DNA of 17,365 nucleotides. It comes from an uncultured Caryophanales bacterium. Its GTDB lineage: Bacteria; Bacillota_I; Bacilli_A; RFN20; CAG-826. Position 1 is the first letter of the stretch. Every line of letters begins with the position of its first letter. The stretch is from the NCBI GenBank assembly GCA_946622925.1, contig CAMOQM010000009.1:1-17365 (forward strand). Reading direction: 5' to 3'. A model generated the notes under the pieces. That model made no database searches. It had not been told where the DNA came from and worked only from the letters and a program-made list of their open reading frames with translations. The position numbers and the translations under genes are program-made. Shown here piece by piece: positions 1 to 6,617 of the stretch.

Positions 1-676
1 CGTTATCTAATTCGTAGAAGGCCCCACCGATACCGGCGATGGCCCCACCGATGATAGTGGCGATATAGCGATATCTATTGACGTTAATGCCCGCGGAATC
101 GGCCGCGGAAGCATTTTCGCCCACCGCTCTTAGATTCATGCCTAGCCGCGTCTTTTGGATGATGATGGCGGCGGCGATAGCCACCACTACGCCTAGATAA
201 GTAAACCAGCTTTGGGAGAAGAATATCTGCCCAAACCAGCCCGCCCCTTCATAACCTGGGAAAGCGTGTTGCAAGGCTAAACCAGCCTCGGCCATCCTAT
301 CGGTGTTGATGGTGCCGATGAAGAAGCAAGCCACGCCTACCCCAAAGGTGGTTAAGGTTAGACCGGTGACGTTTTGGTTGCAGTGTAAGGTGACGGTGAA
401 GAAAGAGAAGATGGCGCCCCCGACCGCGCCAAAGATAATGGCGAATATCACGGGGATGAAGAAGATTAGGAAAGGATTAAGCGGAGCGCCGGCAGGCAAG
501 GAATCTAAATAGATCCTCTCACCTAAGATTCCACCTAAGGCGCCTAAATACATGATGCCCGGAGTGCCCATATTAAGGTGGCCGGATTTCTGGTTGATGA
601 TTTCGCCAGTCGCCCCAAAGAGGAAGACGGTAGCAAACTTAATGGCCATGGCGAAGAAGGAAACGAGGTAACTCAT
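1..676 (-). CDS. Nucleoside ABC transporter permease, NupQ-like (3' end outside window)
   Basis: Inner-membrane permease of a Bmp/Nup-type purine nucleoside importer. The reading frame starts at ATG 676-674 and runs about 225 codons to the window edge without a stop, so the C-terminus is missing. The protein opens MSYLVSFFAMAIKFATVFLF and has several hydrophobic membrane segments. It carries the family-typical 'HLNMGTPGIMYLGA' stretch near residue 30, where the ABC ATPase usually couples, and a later 'AVGENASAADSAGIN' loop resembling the EAA-like coupling loop of NupQ/RbsC-type permeases. The start codon overlaps the stop of the upstream permease (ATGA at 676-673), so the two are probably translationally coupled and form a heterodimeric channel. 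Family assignment is strong; the guanosine preference is inferred from NupNOPQ of Bacillus subtilis and from the riboswitch upstream. Confidence 0.9.
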   Translation of the reverse strand, partial: MSYLVSFFAMAIKFATVFLFGATGEIINQKSGHLNMGTPGIMYLGALGGILGERIYLDSLPAGAPLNPFLIFFIPVIFAIIFGAVGGAIFSFFTVTLHCNQNVTGLTLTTFGVGVACFFIGTINTDRMAEAGLALQHAFPGYEGAGWFGQIFFSQSWFTYLGVVVAIAAAIIIQKTRLGMNLRAVGENASAADSAGINVNRYRYIATIIGGAIAGIGGAFYELDN

Positions 677-1785
677 AACGATTCCACCTCCGTTTTCTCT
701 TTATGGTGCATCTTGATTTGATAACGGGAGAAGAATTCGCAAGCGATGATGACGAAGAAGAAGACCCCCGTGCAAATGGCCGAGAATTGGGTCGAGGAGA
801 TATTGACGGCCGAAGCCGCGGTTCTCGTGCCTTGGTCCATGACGGCGGAAAGGAAGGAGAACAAAGCTATCTCCAGCGGCTCGAAGTGGCCTAGCCAGGC
901 GATCAAGACACCGGTAAAGCCCTTGCCGCCGACGATCGTGGCATTGAAGGATTGGTTAACGCCACAGACGATCAACCAACCGATGGTTCCAAATAAAACC
1001 CCGGAAACCGCCATGGTGCGAAGCATGACCTTATTGGCGTTAATTCCAACATAAGCCGCGGTATCCCTAGATTCCCCAACGATGGAGACTTCATAGCCGT
1101 GTTTACCCATCTTGATGTAGAAATACATGCCGATGAAGATAACGATGGCCAAGATTACGGCTAAGGTACCCGTGTTATCTAATATCGAGGGGAATATGCC
1201 ATTAGATAAGACGCCAAAGGCCATCGAACCGTTCTTAACCCACAAGGAAATCATCATGGCGGATAAGACGGTGGCGATATAGTTCATCATCAAGGTAAAC
1301 AAGGTTTCGTTGGTGTTGAATAACGCCTTGAATATGGCCGGGATTATCGTCCATATGGTAGAGGCGACCTGGGCCCCAAGCAAAGCCAAGATTAGCACTA
1401 AGGCATTAGGTAAGTCAGGATTAAACCTAGCAATGCCAGCCGCGGCTAAGCAGCCTACTAATATCTGACCTTCGGCCCCGATGTTCCAGAACTTCATCTT
1501 AAAGGCCGGGGTCAAGGTAATGGCGATTAATAGCAACAAGGAGAAGGTAACCAATAAGTCGATGACGGTCGAGATATCGGAGAAATCGAAGCAGCCCCTG
1601 AATAATTCATGGAAGAAGGTTCCAAAGGAGCCAGGTTTTAAGATGGTGCAGACCACGCCGGCTAAGAAGAAGGCTAGCAAAATACCGCCCGCCCGGATGG
1701 CCCAATATTTCTTTTTGGAGAAGCCAAGGCGCTTAGTGACGTAGAAGGGGAAATTCAATGATCTATGCTTGGACTTGGGTTTCAT
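673..1785 (-). CDS. Nucleoside ABC transporter permease, NupP-like
   Basis: First permease subunit of the nucleoside importer, 370 residues, a usual length for the BPD_transp_2 family. A hydrophilic, basic N-terminus is followed by a membrane segment at about 28-48 and then a string of hydrophobic helices. The hallmark 'FWNIGAEGQILVG' lies at 99-111, and a cytoplasmic coupling loop 'VGESRDTAAYVGIN' at about 236-249. The gene overlaps the end of the ATPase gene by 23 bp, and its ribosome site (AAGGAGG, 6 nt before ATG) lies inside that gene. It shares ATGA with the next permease. This tight packing indicates one mRNA. Substrate specificity cannot be read from the permease; a purine nucleoside is inferred from the receptor, ATPase type and riboswitch. 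Confidence 0.92.
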   Translation of the reverse strand: MKPKSKHRSLNFPFYVTKRLGFSKKKYWAIRAGGILLAFFLAGVVCTILKPGSFGTFFHELFRGCFDFSDISTVIDLLVTFSLLLLIAITLTPAFKMKFWNIGAEGQILVGCLAAAGIARFNPDLPNALVLILALLGAQVASTIWTIIPAIFKALFNTNETLFTLMMNYIATVLSAMMISLWVKNGSMAFGVLSNGIFPSILDNTGTLAVILAIVIFIGMYFYIKMGKHGYEVSIVGESRDTAAYVGINANKVMLRTMAVSGVLFGTIGWLIVCGVNQSFNATIVGGKGFTGVLIAWLGHFEPLEIALFSFLSAVMDQGTRTAASAVNISSTQFSAICTGVFFFVIIACEFFSRYQIKMHHKEKTEVESL

Positions 1786-3526
1786 TGCCTTCCTCCTTTC
1801 TAACCGTCTTGGTCATCAATAAACCAAGTTCTTCCTTGGTGGTGGTTCTACTATCGACGATGCCGGCCACCTTGCCTCCAGATAAGACAAGGATCCTATC
1901 TGAAATGGCAAGAAGAACGTCAAGATCTTCGCCGACGTAGATAATCGCGGTTCCGTTTTTCTTTTGTTCGTCGAGGAGGTTATAGATTTGGTAAGAGGAA
2001 TTGATGTCCAAACCCCTAACCGGATAGGCCACCATCAAAATCTTAGGATGAGAAGAGATTTCACGGCCCACCAAGATCTTTTGGATATTACCACCACTTA
2101 ACTTACCGACCTCGGTATTTAACGAAGGAGTGACAACCCCAAGTTCCTCAACGACACGTTGGGCTAACTCTTTGGGTTTTTCCTTCTTTAGCAAACGCCC
2201 CCTGCCCTTCCGGAAGGAACGTAAAAGCATGTTATCGATGATATCCATATCGGCGACTAGTCCCATGCCTAACCTATCTTCGGGAACATAGGATAACTTG
2301 ATACCAAGGTCCCTGATCTCAATCGGCTTCTTGGTGGTCAAATCGATGATCTCGTCTTCATAGAAGATGATCTCTTCGTTATTGACCATCTCGATGAGCT
2401 TCTTGTTATGGATATGGGTAAGATCGGCTTTGGTGCCGTCTTTAAAATGGAATTTGCCTTCTTTGGCAAGTTCCCTAATCTGTTTGATGTCTTTATGGAA
2501 GAAGGTAACGGGTTTTTCCTTCTTGGGGTTAATGAAAGTTATTTCCCCACTCTTATGGTGGGCTAAACCAGATAAGGCATTAAGCAAATCTTTTTGGCCC
2601 GAGCCGGAAATACCGGCGATACCGAGAATCTCTGATCCATGGAGAGTAAAGGTAACGTCATCTAAGGCTTTATTGCCTTCCCCGTCTAAGACGCTTAAAT
2701 TCTTAACGATTAAGCGGTCACCGGTGGTCGGCAAGGTGGAACGATGAATATTTAATTCGACCTTCTCACCAACCATAGCATCGGCAAGGGAGGCTTCGGT
2801 GGCTTCTGAGGTCTTCACGGTTCCGACATATTCGCCCTTCCTTAAGATGGCGATACGGTCGGAAATCTCCAAGACCTCGTTAAGTTTATGGGTGATGATG
2901 ATAACCGTTTTGCCATGTTTCTTCATGTTACGGATGACATCGAAGAGATGAACGATTTCCTGTGGGGTCAAAACGGCGGTCGGTTCATCTAGGATTAAGG
3001 TATCGACGCCTCTAAAGAGGACCTTGACGATTTCGAGGGTCTGCTTTTCGGAAACAGACATATCATGGACGCCTTTATAGGGGTCGAAGGAGAATCCGTA
3101 ACGCGCGCACATGGCTTGGACGTAAGCCACGGATTCTTTGATGGAAGCGCGGGGGAAGGTTCTGGCCGAAGGGATCTCACCAAGGTTTTGATAGATGGCG
3201 AGAAGCTCTTTCTTAGAAAGACCAAGCACCACGTTTTCGATGGCGTTAAAGGCCTCGACCAGCTTGAAGTGCTGATGGACCATACCGATGCCATGGGCAT
3301 AAGCGTCGCGAGGGGAATGGATCTTGACTTCTTCCCCGCGGATGAAGATCTTACCTTCATCTTGCTGATAGATGCCATCTAAGACATTTAGCAAGGTGGT
3401 CTTCCCGGACCCATTTTCGCCTAGGATGGACAAAACCTCTCCCTGTTCGATGGACATGGAGACATGGGAATTGGCAACGACTTTGCCGAATACCTTGGTG
3501 ATGTTCTCTAGGCGAATATATTCCAT
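1763..3526 (-). CDS. Nucleoside ABC transporter ATP-binding protein, NupO-like, two NBDs
   Basis: Energising subunit of the importer, 587 residues with two ABC domains in tandem, as in NupO/RbsA/MglA. NBD1 is complete: Walker A GENGSGKT (36-43), Q-loop near 85, Walker B LILDEP (177-182) with catalytic Glu181, and His213. NBD2 is degenerate: its Walker A position reads GISGSGQKD (305-313) without the usual Lys-Ser/Thr. LSGGN is kept at 476-480, but the Walker B region is LMVAYPVRGLD without Asp-Glu, and there is no clear H-loop His. Between Walker A2 and VPEDR (414-418) there are about 100 residues, roughly 50 more than I expect for the family, forming a charged insert at about 332-395. The start is at ATG 3526 with AAAAGGA before it. 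A U-tract hairpin terminator precedes the gene. Confidence 0.93.
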   Translation of the reverse strand: MEYIRLENITKVFGKVVANSHVSMSIEQGEVLSILGENGSGKTTLLNVLDGIYQQDEGKIFIRGEEVKIHSPRDAYAHGIGMVHQHFKLVEAFNAIENVVLGLSKKELLAIYQNLGEIPSARTFPRASIKESVAYVQAMCARYGFSFDPYKGVHDMSVSEKQTLEIVKVLFRGVDTLILDEPTAVLTPQEIVHLFDVIRNMKKHGKTVIIITHKLNEVLEISDRIAILRKGEYVGTVKTSEATEASLADAMVGEKVELNIHRSTLPTTGDRLIVKNLSVLDGEGNKALDDVTFTLHGSEILGIAGISGSGQKDLLNALSGLAHHKSGEITFINPKKEKPVTFFHKDIKQIRELAKEGKFHFKDGTKADLTHIHNKKLIEMVNNEEIIFYEDEIIDLTTKKPIEIRDLGIKLSYVPEDRLGMGLVADMDIIDNMLLRSFRKGRGRLLKKEKPKELAQRVVEELGVVTPSLNTEVGKLSGGNIQKILVGREISSHPKILMVAYPVRGLDINSSYQIYNLLDEQKKNGTAIIYVGEDLDVLLAISDRILVLSGGKVAGIVDSRTTTKEELGLLMTKTVRKEEGNETQVQA

Positions 3527-3538
3527 GGGGGTCCTTTT

Positions 3539-3570
3539 AAAAAACGGGTTGACGGATGGCCGCCAACCCG
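3539..3570 (-). terminator. Intra-operon hairpin terminator between receptor and ATPase genes
   Basis: Read on the minus strand, CGGGTTGGCGG (3570-3560) pairs with CCGTCAACCCG (3555-3545) around a CCAT tetraloop. That is 11 bp with one G-U, followed at once by six T (3544-3539). It sits in the 51-bp gap between the receptor stop and the ATPase ribosome site (AAAAGGA, 3538-3532). The geometry is that of a strong intrinsic terminator, so it probably acts as a partial terminator or mRNA-stabilising hairpin that makes receptor mRNA more abundant than transporter mRNA. Confidence 0.85.
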
Positions 3571-3577
3571 GTGGATT

Positions 3578-4828
3578 TTAACTATTGGTGTTGGCGTTTA
3601 GCTCGGTGATACCGTCGATTCTAACGTCGAAATAGGGAGCGGAACGAAGGGAAGATTCATCAAAGAAGGTGATACCGCCTTCGGTCTTAATGACATTGGT
3701 GTCGGGTTTATAGTCGCCCATATCGTCAACGTCGGCTTTATATTCGGTAAGGTGCTGACCCTTAACGGTGAAGTTAGCGCAGTCGAAGACGCGACGGGTC
3801 CTAGCGATTAATTCGCCCTTAACCCTTTCAAGGGTGACCTTATCTTCGGCGTTAGCGGAATCGTAGATGACGGATTCGGTACCGATGGTGCCGGTCCAGT
3901 TGTTATTGACTTCGCCTTCGATCGCCTTGCCATCGAACATGGAGTTAACGACGGCGCAGTAATAAGGAGCCCAGTCGATCTTGGAGTAGGCAACGTAGGT
4001 CTTGGGGCATTCGGTGCCAGTGGGGATATTGTAGGTAACGTTAGGAACGTTCTTTTCTTCACATTCACCCGGGGCGCCCATGGAGTCGGCGTGCTGGGAG
4101 ATGATGGCGGCACCTTTGTTGATAAGGGTGGAGGCCCCGGCCTTTTCGGCATTGAGGTCATACCAAGAGCTGGTATAGGTAACGTCCATAACGACGTTGC
4201 TGACGACGGCTTTGACGCCTAGATACCAAGAAGTATAACCGGAGACGACTTCGGCATAGGGGAAGGCTCCGACGTAGCCGAGGATGATATTGCCATCGCG
4301 CTTATTGGAATCTTTGATTTGGCCAGCGTCGATCATACGTTGGAGTTTTAATCCGGCGGCATAACCGGCGAGGTAACGTCCTTCGTAGATGGAAGCGAAG
4401 GCGTTGTGGTAATTCTTAACCCCGGCAATTTTGGCTTTGGTACCGGTGGCGTGGCAGAAGGTGACGCTTGGCCATTCCTTAGCAGCCTTTAACATGAATT
4501 CCTCGTGTCCAAAGGAATCGGCGAAGATGACGTTGCAGCCTTGTTTGACTAAGTCTTTAGCGGCCGTATAGGCTTCATAGGATTCGGGGACGCCGGTTTT
4601 GATGATGGGCTCGCCAGCGATGCGGGCACCAAGTTTCTTGGCGGCGGCACCCATGGAATCGATGAAGTTCTTGTCGTAGGTGGAAGAGTTGTCGTGGAGA
4701 CAGATCAATCCAACCTTAACGGCAGTACCAGGTGTGTAGGAAGCCGCGGTGACTCCACCGCATCCAGCAGCGGCTAACGCGCCTGCCATGGAAAGGCATC
4801 CTAACAAGATGGTTGGGGACTTTTTCAT
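3578..4828 (-). CDS. BMP/PnrA-family nucleoside-binding lipoprotein
   Basis: Extracellular, membrane-anchored substrate receptor of the importer, 416 residues. The N-terminus is a lipoprotein signal: MKK, a hydrophobic core, and lipobox AAGC with the acylated Cys at residue 23. The mature protein starts with the Bmp/PnrA fold ('KVGLICLHDNSSTYDKNFIDS', where the family usually has a D-K-S/N-F segment that contacts the nucleoside). It is the first gene of the operon, directly behind the purine riboswitch and leader terminator. The ribosome site AGGAGG lies about 10 nt before ATG 4828. A terminator-like hairpin follows at 3539-3570, which would raise receptor mRNA relative to transporter mRNA. 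Homologues with known ligands (NupN, TmpC/PnrA, RnsB) bind purine nucleosides; the exact ligand here is inferred. Confidence 0.92.
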   Translation of the reverse strand: MKKSPTILLGCLSMAGALAAAGCGGVTAASYTPGTAVKVGLICLHDNSSTYDKNFIDSMGAAAKKLGARIAGEPIIKTGVPESYEAYTAAKDLVKQGCNVIFADSFGHEEFMLKAAKEWPSVTFCHATGTKAKIAGVKNYHNAFASIYEGRYLAGYAAGLKLQRMIDAGQIKDSNKRDGNIILGYVGAFPYAEVVSGYTSWYLGVKAVVSNVVMDVTYTSSWYDLNAEKAGASTLINKGAAIISQHADSMGAPGECEEKNVPNVTYNIPTGTECPKTYVAYSKIDWAPYYCAVVNSMFDGKAIEGEVNNNWTGTIGTESVIYDSANAEDKVTLERVKGELIARTRRVFDCANFTVKGQHLTEYKADVDDMGDYKPDTNVIKTEGGITFFDESSLRSAPYFDVRIDGITELNANTNS

Positions 4829-4852
4829 TTCTTTTTTTCCTCCTGTTGAAAT

Positions 4853-4877
4853 AAAACAAGCTCCGTGTGATCGGAGC
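4853..4877 (-). terminator. Leader terminator of the nucleoside importer (riboswitch expression platform)
   Basis: On the minus strand GCTCCG (4877-4872) pairs with CGGAGC (4865-4860) across a six-base loop, followed by TTGTTTT. It lies between the purine aptamer and the ribosome site of the receptor gene, the classical place for a transcription-attenuating riboswitch. The preceding bases GTAGAGGCT (4883-4875), which include the first part of the 5' arm, are complementary to the J2/3 strand of the aptamer (4957-4949). An upstream hairpin, CCTCTAT/ATAGAGG (4920-4914 with 4899-4893), separates the aptamer from the terminator. Confidence 0.85.
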
Positions 4878-4921
4878 CTCTACAAGGGAAAACCTCTATG
4901 CTTAAAACAAAGAATAGAGGA

Positions 4922-4985
4922 ATTCGTAGTACTGGATTAAGGTCCAGTGTAGAGACTACCCACCAAATTTGGGAATTATACGAAT
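4922..4985 (-). ncRNA. Purine riboswitch aptamer, guanine class (C at position 74)
   Basis: All elements of the purine aptamer can be placed on the minus strand. P1 is ATTCGTA/TACGAAT (4985-4979 with 4928-4922). The conserved TATAAT junction J1/2 follows, then P2 (CCCA/TGGG) with a seven-base loop AATTTGG. J2/3 is AGTCTCTAC (4957-4949), close to the AGTTTCTAC consensus; the one change is at the flipped-out position 48. P3 is CTGGA/TCCAG with loop CCTTAAT. The GG of L2 and the CC of L3 can make the known loop-loop pairs. J3/1 reads A-C-T-A-C, so the specificity base (position 74 in xpt numbering) is C, predicting guanine/hypoxanthine rather than adenine. It precedes a nucleoside importer, a fitting target. 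Confidence 0.93.
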
Positions 4986-5005
4986 ACCGAACTTTTGTTG
5001 TTCAG
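4983..5005. promoter_or_regulatory. PurBox-like sequence near the transcription start
   Basis: Plus-strand positions 4983-4995 match the Bacillus PurR PurBox consensus AWWWCCGAACWWT at every position. An inverted half GTTCAG lies at 5000-5005. The two halves are only 7 bp apart, much closer than the usual 16-17 bp between PurBox CGAA cores, so this may instead be just a 5'-terminal mRNA stem-loop. No PurR gene is in the window. Confidence 0.3.
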
Positions 5006-5012
5006 CAATTAA

Positions 5013-5041
5013 ATTATCCTCGGCCAATTTATGGAAATCAA
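5013..5041 (-). promoter_or_regulatory. Promoter of the riboswitch-controlled importer operon
   Basis: On the minus strand TTGATT (5041-5036) and GATAAT (5018-5013) are separated by exactly 17 bp, a good sigma-70/SigA match. Transcription would start near 5006, about 20 nt before the riboswitch P1 stem. The first transcribed bases include CTGAAC (5005-5000) and GTTCGG (4992-4987), which can pair as a short 5'-terminal stem-loop. Confidence 0.75.
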
Positions 5042-5183
5042 AACCCAATCCAATGAAAGCGTTTACATAAAACATGATTGTTCAAATTGTTTCGATAGAT
5101 TGGCATAAACAAAGGAAAAACACCTTTTTATTAAATTGGTATTTTTTTATTGCTTATTATATTAAGCAAGACATCATAACTAC
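5042..5183. other. AT-rich gap between divergent units, no recognised element
   Basis: This part of the 436-bp space between the importer operon and the first DUF4143 ATPase gene is AT-rich, with runs of T. I see no convincing gene, stable hairpin or RNA family here. Elements on either side (importer promoter, 33-bp repeats) are listed separately. Confidence 0.5.
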
Positions 5184-5243
5184 GATTTTTCCCTCGAAAA
5201 AGTGTAATATAGTTGCAATTTTTCCCCCGAAAAAGTGTAAAAT
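5184..5243 (+). repeat. Two direct repeats with 33-bp period upstream of DUF4143 ATPase 1
   Basis: The 27-base segments 5184-5210 and 5217-5243 agree at 24 positions and start exactly 33 bp apart. Each holds TTTTTCCC(T/C)CGAAAAAGTGTAA, with an internal TTTTTC/GAAAAA dyad. The second copy lies between a possible -35 (TTGCAA, 5213-5218) and -10 (TAAAAT, 5238-5243) and ends about 20 bp before the ATG. This is an operator-like position. The second ATPase in this window has a repeat array of the same period. Confidence 0.85.
5213..5243 (+). promoter_or_regulatory. Possible promoter of DUF4143 ATPase 1
   Basis: TTGCAA (5213-5218) and TAAAAT (5238-5243) are separated by 19 bp, slightly long. The ten bases TAAAATATGG (5238-5247) recur before the paralogous ATPase at 12063-12054, which supports a shared promoter element. 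The second 33-bp repeat unit overlaps this promoter. Confidence 0.4.
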
Positions 5244-5264
5244 ATGGTCAAGGAAAATTGACCT

Positions 5265-6617
5265 ATGTTTTATCGCAAAATCGAAAAAAGACTAGAAAAA
5301 TGGAAATCCGACAATCTTAGCGGACTGCGTTATGGCCTGACCGTAGTTGGCCTAAGGCAAGTCGGAAAAACCACGCTTATCGAGGAATTCGTGAAGACCA
5401 ATTTCAAAAGCCACGCCACCATTAATTTCAAAGATTCCCCGAAATTCAAGAAACTATTCAAAGAAGCCGACTTCGACGAGGGCTTAGAAGGTTTTCTGCT
5501 TGCCCTTGGTTCTTTCTTCCCCGGGGTCGACTTTTCCTCCCCGGAAACGGCCTTGTTCTTAGATGAGGTCCAAGAATGCGGAAGGGCCAGGTATGCGATC
5601 AAACCACTTATAAAGAAAACCAAATTGAACGTGATCGCCTCCGGCTCCACGCTGGGTGTAAAAGGCTATAACCGTGAAACCGATGGCGATATTCCCACCG
5701 GCAGCGAGCAAATCGTGACGATGCATCCATTGGACTTTGAAGAATTCCTTTTGGCCTTAGGGGATAACGCCAAGCTAATCGCCTATTTGAAAGATTGCTA
5801 CCAAAACAAAAAACACATCAACGAAGCTATCCACGAGAAAGCCCTCTTCCTCTTTAACCAATATCTCATCGTCGGAGGGCTTCCAGAAGTAGTCGATATA
5901 TTTAAACGCACCGACTCCTTTGCCGAGGTCAGGGAAAAGCAGAAATCATTGATAGCCGAATATCAAGGAGATTTCGGCAAATATGTGGATAAAGACGGAG
6001 TGTCTCGCACCGATGAAAACCTCCGGGACAAATTAAATGTCATCCTCGATGTCGTCCCTTCCCAACTTGCCAAAGAGAATAGCAAATTCTTCTATTCCAA
6101 AATCGGTAACAAAGCGAGGAAAAGCACCTACGAAAACGCCATCAACTGGCTTTGCGAATTCGGGTTGCTTAGCAAATGTCTAAAGGTTAACCCCTTGCAA
6201 CTTCCCTTAAAAGGCAATTCCGATCCCGATTCTTTTAAACTTTACTACCAAGATAGCGGACTTTTCATTGCCAATTTGGATGAGTATGCCTATGAGCACA
6301 TCCTAAAAGGCGACTATGGCTTCTATAAAGGTGCCATTTATGAAAACATCGTGGCCGATGCTTTCTCAAAATCTAACAAGGGTCTTTATTATTATTCCTC
6401 GGATTCCGGATTAGAAATAGATTTCATCGGCGAATATCAAGGGGAAGTCGCCTTAATCGAAGTCAAGGCCAAAAGCGGCCATACCAAAGCTAGCGACGAA
6501 ATTTTGAACAACAAAAATAAATACGACGTCAACCTAGTTATTAAGCTGACGTCGCAGAACATCGGGATTAATGGGAACAAGTTGACCTTGCCCTACTATT
6601 TAGCTTTCTTGCTTTAG
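5265..6617 (+). CDS. AAA ATPase with DUF4143 / PD-(D/E)XK-like C-terminus (copy 1)
   Basis: Protein of 450 residues of the COG1373 type, whose biological role is poorly known. The N-terminal AAA_14 domain has Walker A GLRQVGKT (29-36), Walker B LFLDEVQ (97-103) and a sensor-like 'IASGS' (124-128). 'YLIVGGLPEVV' (200-210), typical of the family, starts the DUF4143 half. Near the C-terminus Glu360, EIDFI (384-388) and IEVKAK (398-403) resemble the PD-(D/E)XK nuclease fold of the related archaeal ATPase/DUF234 families. Whether it cuts nucleic acid is unknown. The start is set by AAGGA 10 nt before ATG. It has a paralogue at 10699-12030. The stop overlaps xpt convergently by 4 bp. The 33-bp-phased repeats before it suggest dedicated, possibly self-made, control. 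Confidence 0.88.
   Translation: MFYRKIEKRLEKWKSDNLSGLRYGLTVVGLRQVGKTTLIEEFVKTNFKSHATINFKDSPKFKKLFKEADFDEGLEGFLLALGSFFPGVDFSSPETALFLDEVQECGRARYAIKPLIKKTKLNVIASGSTLGVKGYNRETDGDIPTGSEQIVTMHPLDFEEFLLALGDNAKLIAYLKDCYQNKKHINEAIHEKALFLFNQYLIVGGLPEVVDIFKRTDSFAEVREKQKSLIAEYQGDFGKYVDKDGVSRTDENLRDKLNVILDVVPSQLAKENSKFFYSKIGNKARKSTYENAINWLCEFGLLSKCLKVNPLQLPLKGNSDPDSFKLYYQDSGLFIANLDEYAYEHILKGDYGFYKGAIYENIVADAFSKSNKGLYYYSSDSGLEIDFIGEYQGEVALIEVKAKSGHTKASDEILNNKNKYDVNLVIKLTSQNIGINGNKLTLPYYLAFLL

Noticed and set aside
2995..3382. Long open frames on the opposite strand or other frames inside the ABC, receptor and GGDEF-EAL genes
   Set aside because: They lie wholly inside well-supported genes, have low-complexity or unnatural compositions, and lack ribosome sites or recognisable domains.
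5265..6617. DUF4143 ATPases as transposases or parts of a mobile element
   Set aside because: No terminal inverted repeats, target duplications, integrase or transposase were found; the domain plan is ATPase plus nuclease-like fold.
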